The position numbers were made by a program, and so were the translations under genes. Positions 56,815 through 64,000 of a stretch of DNA of 64,000 bases are shown here, in pieces. Numbering within the stretch: position 1 is the stretch's first letter; each line of letters begins with the position of its first letter. The notes beneath the pieces were generated by a model, which worked only from the letters and a program-made list of their open reading frames with translations, did no database searches and was not told the origin of the DNA. The stretch comes from Kingdonia uniflora (taxonomy: Eukaryota > Streptophyta > Magnoliopsida > Ranunculales > Circaeasteraceae), in contig JACGCM010001954.1 in NCBI GenBank assembly GCA_014058105.1, forward strand, positions 496,001 through 560,000, given 5' to 3'.

Positions 56815-57870
56815 GTTGGAGATAAGGCTTGTTATAGGAGACTAGCTGTATTGTGTTCTAGGGGTTTGGTAGAGGCTCTTCGTCTTTCGTCATTAAGTAA
56901 TAAGAACCCTTGTCTATTTTATCGCAGACAACATAGGGTCATTCCCAATATTCGGCTAACTTGCTGGTATTCCGAGGTTTTGAAGATTGATTGATATGTC
57001 GAAGTACTAGATCACCAATGTTGAAACTTCTTGGTCGAACTCTCTTGTTGTAGGATTTTTGAAGTAAAATGTGGTAGTGGCCAAGGTTGGCGATAGCTCG
57101 GTCTCTGGTCTCATCGATCCATAACATGTTACACGCAAGTTCAAACTCATTATCTTTGTCTGGGAGGTTAAGGTCTCGGGTGGGTACTTCGAATTGAGTG
57201 GGTAGTATAGCTTCGGTCCCATATGTCAGGAGGAAAGGGGTACATCCTGTGGATTTTCTTGGTGTTGTAACTCTTGAACCCATCGTCCTTTCTTTGCATC
57301 GACTCTCATCTTACGACCGTCGACAATTGTTTTGTTGATTGCTTCGACATGACCGTTACCCTGGGGATAATAAGGTGTTGAGGGTGTGAAAATGATGTTG
57401 TGCTTTTTTAGGAATTTTCTGACTTTACTACCGACGAATTGGGGACTATTGTCGCATCGAATCATATGGGGGCAGCCGAAGCGAGTGATGATGTTTTCCC
57501 ATAAAAATTTGATAACTTCTTCTCAGGTTCGGCAAAGAGAAACAGCTTCGACCCATTTAGTAAAGTAATCGGTTGCGACGATGATGTTTTATCTGCTACC
57601 TGAGGCTTTTGGGAAGGGTCCAATGAGATCGACGGCCCATATTTTGAATGGCCAAGAAACTTGACTGAAATGGAGGTCTCGAGAGGGGCAATGGATGTCG
57701 TGAGCGCGACGCTGGTATTTGTCACATTGTTTTGCATAGTCTGAAGCTTGTTTTTTCATATCGGGCCAAAATAATCCTTGGGTAACAGCTCGAAGGGCCA
57801 TAGAATGACCAGCAGTATGAGCATCGTAGGTTCCTTCGTGAAGTTCGACTAAGATTTGAGAGGCTTCAAT
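56815..57870 (-). pseudogene. Integrase (element D)
   Basis: The zinc-finger region (HTAGHSMALRAVTQGLFWPD, CDKYQRRAH; one Cys of the CxxC is Tyr) is at about 57700-57830. The core has AVDLIGPFPKA, IRCDNSPQF and QGNGHVEAINKT, with 35 residues between the second Asp and Glu, so the DD35E triad is complete. The C-terminal part has STGCTPFLLTYGTEAILPTQ, CNMLWIDETRDRA and SFNIGDLVLRHI. Stops and at least one shift (near 57270) break it. Confidence 0.85.
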
Positions 57871-58560
57871 TTGGGATATGCATCAAAGGAGGACCCCATT
57901 TGGGGATTTGCGATATAATTGGTTTTTGTGGATAGTATATCTGCGGCAATTTTCTAGGACAGAGCATTTGGCTTTGGGATCTTCTAGGAGAGTAGCCTTG
58001 TTGAAGTAGTGAAGAAACGGCGTTCGCCAATCGTCTGGATCGTGACTCTCGCCCCCAGTACTGATGGTATTGATTTCCATCTGGTCGATACTTGGGCATT
58101 CGAGTACTTCGATATGGAGTGTCCGAGATTCTGATTGTCCGAGCATAGCTGCTATATAGGTGAGGGCATATGCATGCCTATTTTCTCCTCGAGGGTAATG
58201 TGTGATTGTGGATTTTTCGGGGAACCGGTCCATGCGCTGTCGCACAAAAAGAGCGTAATCAGCCATGCGACCGGTAGCTTGGTTTTCTCCTGTGTAGTGT
58301 CTCTGAACAAGTTGGGAATCTGTAAAGACTACAAATTTAGGAATGCCGAAGTTGAGTGCGAGGTCGAGGATCAAGGCTTCATACTCTGCTTCGTTATTAG
58401 AACATTCGAAGGCTAGTTTGGCCACTTTCTTTATACGATCATTAGTGGGTGTTACCAAGACAATACCAATTCCTGAGCCATTAGGTCCTGCTGATCCGTC
58501 TGTGAATAAACGCCAACTAGTGAAAGGGTCTTAGGGATCTACTATTTTGGGTTGGTCTTC
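57871..58560 (-). pseudogene. Archaeal-type RNase H and linker (element D)
   Basis: It reads SWRLFTDGSAGPNGSGIGIV, then NNEAEYEALI, FVVFTDSQLVQ and HYPRGENRHAYALTYIA. The first three acidic active-site positions are kept; the last (usually Asp in HADAL) is Tyr. An open stretch of 191 codons lies at 57883-58458. The second RNase H after the viral-type one marks the Tat lineage. Confidence 0.8.
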
Positions 58561-59780
58561 TGATAAATTATCTTCATGTTCTTCCCAATCGACATCTTTG
58601 ACCAAGAAGTTAGCTAGAAAGTCTGCTACTGCTTGGCCTTTCTGGGATATTTGCTTCTCGAAGGTAATGTCGTGTTCGCCAAGGTATACGGACCACTGTT
58701 GCACTCGTCTGGATTTTTCTTTTTTGCTGAGTTCTTCTCGAAGGGGATAACAGGTAATAACACGGATGGGATGAGCCTGAAAATATGGTTTGAGCTTACG
58801 GGCTGAATAGACAAGTATGAGGAGTAAACGCTCGAGTTTTGAATATCGAGTTTATGTAGGGGTTAAGATTTTGCTAATGAAATATACAGGTTTTTTTATG
58901 TTGGAATCAAGTCGAATGAGCACTGAACTGAGAAAAGTTTTTGTGGCAGCAAGGTATAAAGAGAGTGTTTCTCCTTCGATAGGTGTGTTGATGATTGGTA
59001 GACAGCCAAGATAAGTTTTGAGTTCAAGGAAGGCTTGTTCGCACTCAGGGGTCCAGTCGATCTCGGGATTGTTTTTCTTTTTTGCTTTGTGGACACCTTG
59101 ATCACGTAGGAGGGAAAAGAGCCAGGCACATTGATCTGAGGATTTAGAAATGAAACGATTGAGGGTTGTTATCCCACCCGCCACTTTTTGGACGTCTTTC
59201 TTGGTTTGGGGTGAAGGCATGTTTATGAGGGCTCGAATGTGGGTGGGGTCAATCTCTATCCCGCGTTTACTGATAAGGTGACCCAAAATTTTTCTGGATT
59301 ATACGCCAAATTAGTACTTATCTGGGTTGAGCTTCATATTATACGTGCGAAGTATTGAGAAGATTTCTGAGAGGTCTTGGATATGGGTATTTTTCTGAAG
59401 GTTTTTGCATAACATATCGTCGATGTAGACTTCGACAGATTTGCTAAGCAAGGGATTAAACATGGATGTGACAAGGCGTTGGTAGGTGGCACCGGTATTT
59501 TTAAGGCCGAAGGGCATAACATTGAAATAGAAAAGGCCTTGTTCAGTTATAAATGAAGTTTTAAGTTGACATTCAGGAAGGAGGGGTACCTAATTGTAAC
59601 CCGAAGCCGCGTCCATCATAGATAGGCGCTCGTGTCCAGCAGTGGCGTCGAGGAGTGTTGAGATAGTTGAGAGGGGAAACTGTCCTTCGGAGTGTGCTTG
59701 TTGAGGTCTGTGAAGTCGACGCAGATTCTAATTTTGCTATTCTTCTTAGGTACTGCCACGATGTTCGATATTCAGTCTAC
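58561..59780 (-). pseudogene. Reverse transcriptase and first RNase H (element D)
   Basis: RT has VDFTDLNKHTPKDSFPL, MMDAASGYN, MPFGLKNTGATYQRLVTSMF and an intact VEVYIDDMLCKNL (59311-59517), then GHLISKRGIEIDPTHI and KKDVQKVAGGITTLNRFISK (58852-59286). RNase H reads KKPVYFISKILTPT, LERLLLILVYSARKLKPYF and HPIRVITCYPLREELSKKEK. Stops occur near 59300 and 59590. It copies element RNA into DNA. Confidence 0.85.
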
Positions 59781-60640
59781 GTACTTTACTTCTCCGATAA
59801 AACCAGCGGCTATAAGCTTATCAACTTCAAGGTTTACAGCTTTTCAAAGTCGTGGTGCCAGTGTACGCTTCTTTTATTTTACTGCTGTAGAATAGGGGAT
59901 TAGATCGAGGTGGTGGCAGGCCAGGTTGGGGTTGACACCGGGCATTTCTTGAAATGTCCAAGCGAAGATGTCCTTGTTTGTTTAAAGAAACTCAAAAATT
60001 CAAGGCGTTCTGACTCCTTAAAGAGGATTCCAATAAATGTACCCCGACCAGGACCGTCGAGTTTGATATAAACAGTGGGTTCGATGGGTTGGGTGGTATC
60101 TGTCGAAGTCGAAGGGATAGAAAGATATTGTGATTGCTATGGGCGGCTGACAAGTTCTCGGGTTTGGTCGATCTCTGAGTGCTCGCATGAGCGGGCAAGG
60201 CGTTGAGATCCTTTCAAATTCCAAGTACCCTCGTGATTGCTGAATCGAAGGGTCTGATGATAGGTCGAAGGTCTAGCTCGCATGACGTGAAGCCAATCTC
60301 ATTTGAGTATACCGAGGTATTCGAACTTCTTGTCAATGACGATGAAGTTGGTTTGAAGGGTAATGGGACCTGTAGTGATGGGTACTGATACGGTCAACAG
60401 TGACTTTTGTTGATCCATTGAAACCTTTTAGTTCGATGTTGGCAGTGGTTATGAGGTCTGTTTTCTTCATTTTTTGGATTGTTTGGAGAAAGAGGATATC
60501 AGCTGCGCTCCCAGTATCTATGAGCATTGTATGGAGGACGAGGTTCTCGATCTTAATCATGATGACTAATGGATCGGAATGGGGGAAACGAATATGTGAG
60601 GTGTCACAGTCGATGAAAGAAATACCTTTGAGTCGAGGGT
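59781..60640 (-). pseudogene. Protease and linker (element D)
   Basis: The frame at 60333-60560 reads VLHTMLIDTGSAADILFLQT, the retropepsin core with DTGSA, followed by ELKGFNGSTKVTVDRI. The stretch 59781-60330 is the linker to RT, with stops. Confidence 0.8.
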
Positions 60641-62426
60641 GAGAACTTGATTATGGCAGAAGGGTAGGAAATTTCTCCTGATAGGTGAGCTTGTAACATT
60701 CTTCGTTGCGCTTTTGTTTGCTCTTGGAAAGTCTACTATCTATGTTATTGACTTCGATGAGCTTGACTCTGTAGATGTGTACCTTGACTGGGTCAGTAGT
60801 AGGGGTGGATAGGGATTTGAGGTATGACCCATCGAGGTAGCTTGGTAGATCAGTAATATACTGGTGCAAACATCCTGCTTTGAAGATAAGTTCGATAGAC
60901 CGTTAAAGAGTGAAGCATTTATTGGTATGGCGATAGTTGTACTTATGGTTGGCGTAGTAAGGTTCGCCTGGTCTGACTTCGATGGGGAAAGGGATGTGCC
61001 AAATGGGGTCTTCCTATATGTCTGGTAGAAGGGTGCTGAGGGGGACAGTGCGTATAGGTAAAACAGGCCTTGGTCGCTTCTTGCAAGCTTCGGTGCAATT
61101 ATCAATGATGGGGCATTTACAGCTCTCAGTCTCCTGTGAGACAGGAGTGATCAGGGGTGTGGGAGCAGAGTGGGTGTGTTGCCGAGGTTTATTGAAATTT
61201 GTTGTTTGCGAAGGCTAGCCCTGTTTGTGGGACTCATGAAGGCGCTCGAGATCGATATAGTCGTTAACCTTCGAGAGCATCTCTTCGAGTATTTTTGGTT
61301 TGTGGAGGACTAGGTGCTCTTTTATTCGGCTGTGGCCGGGCAGGGCATTCGAATATGCCAAAATAGCATTCGAACAGTCGAGATTTTCTATTTTTCGGGA
61401 TTCGTCGAGGAATCTTCTGGTAAAGGCTTCGAGGGTCTCACTACCGGATTTTTTAAAATTGAAAAAAGCCTCGGCTCTGACATCTCTGCCCTTGTTGATG
61501 GCAAACTGGATGATAAAAAGATGTGAAAGTTGCTCGAAGATACGAATCAAGCCATTTGGGAGATTGTGGTACCAACGAAGGGGATTATCGGTAAGGCTCA
61601 TTGGAAAAAGGCGACATAGTAGGTAGTCAGCCGTAGAGTAGAGGCTCAGGGCATTTTGGAATTCGAGGATGCGGGATTTAGGGTCTGTGTTACAATATTT
61701 GCTAAGGTTGGGAGCACGAAAGTTAGAGGGTATTTTGATAGTCAAAAGTTTATGGCAGATCGGGTTATTGACGTGGCTCCAGAAGTCGGTAGCTGGACTC
61801 GCGGTAACGCGAATTACTGGTTGTATTTTGTGGTTGAAGTTCTGCTGTGTAACGTATACAGGATGAGGGGGAGATTGATGAAGTCGAAGGCTGTTGGGTC
61901 AAGTATGTAGTATAAAATCAGTGTTGTGTTCCCCGAGCCGTTCCTGAGCAGGACGACATCTGGGGTTTCTGGAGAAGCAAAAGGTTGAGTCAGAAGAGTC
62001 TTTTGTGGGATGAATCCTGAGATGGATAAAGCCGGTTGGGGGAATAGTATGGGGAATACCTTCGGCCCTAGTATTAGTTGGGGGTAACTCGAGGTTTTGT
62101 GGAGGGCCTAGGCGGGTGCGGGCAGATACGCGCGATGGGTCGGGTGCCTGGGACGGACGAGCGGGTTCCAAGGGCTACAATCTCTGTAGCTCTCGAATGG
62201 TGTTGCACAGGTCGTCTAACGCTTGGTTATGATTGTTTTTGTCAATGAGGTGGCGATTCCGTTCGGTTTCCAACGCCAAATGGTGGCTTTCTCGCTCCTA
62301 ATTCAGTTGGTTCTGGTGGCGCTCCTCTGCCTGAGCGACTTGTTGAGATAATAATGCTATTTGGGTAGTAACTCTGTCGATGGAATTTCATGCCTGGGTA
62401 GAATTGGAACGGCATGTGGGTGCCAT
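60641..62426 (-). pseudogene. gag (element D)
   Basis: It starts at the ATG at 62426 (MAPTCRSNSTQ), 69 bases inside the primer-binding site. An N-terminal Gln/Glu-rich helix (ALLSQQVAQAEERHQNQLN) and a Pro-rich stretch (61899-62171) precede the intact gag core at 61215-61745. That core includes CRLFPMSLTDNPLRWYHNLP, RIFEQLSHLFIIQF, ETLEAFTRRFLDES and a DYIDLERLHE helix. The C-terminal stretch at 60651-60869 reads LHQYITDLPSYLDGSY. Stops are few compared with A and B. Confidence 0.82.
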
Positions 62427-62494
62427 TGAGGGTAATTTGCTGAAGTGGAAAACAAAAGGAGGTGAAATAGGAAGGGAGATTGGTAGGATGGGAA

Positions 62495-62509
62495 GCACAG
62501 ACGGTACCA
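62495..62509 (-). other. Primer-binding site (element D)
   Basis: The minus strand reads TGGTACCGTCTGTGC two bases from the LTR. It shares the TGGTACCGT core with B, against TGGCGCCGT in A. Confidence 0.7.
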
Positions 62510-62511
62510 AT

Positions 62512-63327
62512 TGTAGGGAGCTAACTCTGTTCAAAGGGTGAGCTGGTTCTCACAACGTAGAATCGATCTTCAGTCAGAGGATACAAGCAATTGGCCCAAA
62601 ATAAGATATAACAAAAGACAAATACTTGCGTAGAGGCCCGAATGTGACTCTCTACGACCTCTGATGAGGATTTCTAAGATAGATTGTATTACTGAAGAGT
62701 AAAATAACAAGGTTCGAGTACAGAATGTCAGGGTGGTCGAAGGTAAAACGTAAGAGGCTGGAGATGATTTTTCTAACCCCCGCTTGGTTTCCCCTTTCCT
62801 CTATTTATAGAATCATAGAGAGCTGAGTCACCAAGTGTGGGTCAGGGTTACATGATTACACTGTCAGGAAATCCTGGCGAGTTATGGGCACCGGTCTTGT
62901 CGATATTATTACTGTAATATTTATTGGTGATGTCTTTGAACGGCACGGTGATTGGACCTGTCAATCTAGATGCACGGGCCAATCAATGCGTTATCTTATC
63001 TGATGAGGTAGTTGTCTGTCTTATCTTGCCTCGACCGTGTGTTAGTGAGGTCGAAGGATTTATGCTGTACGATGTTAATTCGTTCTCGAAACTTTGTCTG
63101 GTGAGCTGGCTGTCTGTCTTGTCATACTTAGACCATATGTAGATATGGTCGAAGAATGTCTGCTCCAATGTCCTGATCTGTCCCCGAAGCTTTGTCTGAT
63201 GTCGAAGGTTCGTCTCTGGGGGATCTCTGGGGAGCCTATTTTAGGGATTGAGTGGGCTTCGATCCATTCGAGTAGGCTATGAAGTGGGCTTCGTCTGTCT
63301 GTCGAAGGTTACGAGTAGGCTACTACA
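62512..63327 (-). repeat. 5' LTR (element D)
   Basis: An 816-bp partner of 49766-50580. A textbook plant TATA box, CTATAAATAG, lies on the minus strand at 62801-62810, so element RNA would start about 30 bases below it. GAGAT of the target follows at 63328-63332. Confidence 0.93.
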
Positions 63328-63332
63328 GAGAT

Positions 63333-64000
63333 CTCTGATTTGGAAAGTACGGCTCCTAGCAAGCATATGATGAAATCGACCTAGGTTAGCGATGGCACGT
63401 TCCCTGGTCTCATCTATCATATTGAGGTTGCAAGCCAATTAGAACTCATTTTCCTCTTCAGTTAGCTTGTGATCACGAACTAGATGATGATATTAAGAAA
63501 GAATGACTGCCTCAGTGTCATAAACAAGGAGGAATAGGGTACACCCAGTAGATTGCCAGGGAGTGGTTTGATACGCCCGCAGGACGTGAGGTAGTTCACG
63601 AACCCAATTTCCTTTTTTTTGTAAGTGAAGCCGTTTTTTGAGTCCATCCACGATAGTTTTGTTGGTGATTTCGGCTTGGCCATTGCCTTGAGGATAGTAT
63701 GGATTTGATGGTGAGTGGATGATATTGTGGTAATTTAGGAAGGTTACGACCTTATCCTTCACAAATTGGGGCCCGTTATCGATACGAATTAGGTGGGGGT
63801 ACCCAAATCAAGTGATTATGTGGTTTCAGATAAAAAAGATAACCTCCTCATCTCTAGTTCGACATATTGGAATTGCCTCTGCCCATTTTGTAAAGTAATC
63901 GGCAGCTATGAGTAGGTGACAGCGATTACCTGGAGAGTTAGGGAATTCGCCGATGAGGTCTAGTGCCCATCTTTTGAATGGCCAGAAACCATGCATGCAT
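63333..64000 (-). pseudogene. Integrase core (element C, proximal part)
   Basis: The minus strand reads WPFKRWALDLIGEFP near 63960, then SPSNPYYPQGNGQAEITNKT, RELPHVLRAYQTTPWQSTGC and LVYDTEAVIL (open at 63493-63762), and on to ARSRTFQIRD before element D. The first Asp and the Glu are both kept, and the second Asp is visible in RIDNGP near 63775. Stops are present. The rest of pol lies beyond the window. Confidence 0.85.

Larger units (their letters stand above)
49766..63327 (-). mobile_element. Element D: full-length Tat-type gypsy retrotransposon
   Basis: The element is 13,562 bp. LTRs lie at 49766-50580 and 62512-63327, and GAGAT is duplicated at 49761-49765 and 63328-63332. A polypurine tract adjoins the left LTR and a primer-binding site the right one. 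Between them are a plus-strand cassette (50836-55477), a 193-bp array and minus-strand integrase to gag. A hand alignment of the LTRs gives about 74 differences in about 816 positions (about 91% identity), mostly transitions. At a rate of 1.3e-8 per site per year this would be 3-4 million years, a rough inference. Confidence 0.93.
41592..64000 (-). mobile_element. Element C: Tat-type gypsy element, interrupted by D, cut by window end
   Basis: The LTR at 41592-42109 is followed by a plus-strand cassette (42406-48556), a 160-bp tandem array, and the integrase C-terminus at 49578-49760. Element D then intervenes (49766-63327), and the integrase frame resumes at 63333 and runs off the window. The LTR is related to those of A and B but clearly diverged, so C is a separate family. 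Its left flank ACTGCTAC equals the broken RT edge of X, which suggests C inserted into X. Confidence 0.85.

Overview
The window is plant nuclear DNA, probably from a eudicot with a repeat-rich genome. It holds one convincing intact gene and a deep nest of decayed LTR retrotransposons. The gene is on the minus strand at 17573-20977 and encodes an NFRKB-type subunit of the INO80 chromatin-remodelling complex. It has a spliced 5' leader and a CT-rich TATA-less promoter, and it sits in a roughly 13 kb island (8.6-22 kb) that also holds a decayed Ty1/copia element, a CACTA-like terminus, a SINE-like relic and a small pseudogene. No rRNA, tRNA or CRISPR was seen.

The rest is Ty3/gypsy DNA of the Tat type. 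The evidence for this class is gag, protease, RT, a first RNase H, a second archaeal-type RNase H and a DD35E integrase on the minus strand, followed by a long spacer with tandem repeats, and then extra genes on the opposite (plus) strand. Five elements are present. A (1-8624) is cut by the window start. X (22083-26387) is a rearranged relic with an internal inversion. B (26388-41585) is nearly full length. C (41592-64000) is cut by the window end. D (49766-63327) is full length, with both LTRs and a 5-bp target duplication GAGAT, and is inserted exactly inside the integrase gene of C. B and C are both preceded by the same 8 bases at the point where the RT of X is broken. The simplest order is therefore C into X, B at the X/C junction, and D into C.

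The most interesting structure is the plus-strand (antisense) cassette carried by B, C and D, and in part by A and X. It starts just inside the 3' LTR with one or two small ORFs of about 100 codons that look related to each other. These are followed by a long, apparently spliced gene with a domain resembling the 'putative gypsy type transposon' family (PF04195) and a long coiled-coil tail. TATA boxes and splice-like sites precede several of these units, suggesting each element is a two-way transcription unit. Between pol and the cassette each family has its own tandem array (44 bp in A/B, about 160 bp in C, about 193 bp in D).

Almost all element genes carry stops or frameshifts, and several catalytic residues are lost, so the elements look dead. 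All alignments, identities and splice calls were made by eye.
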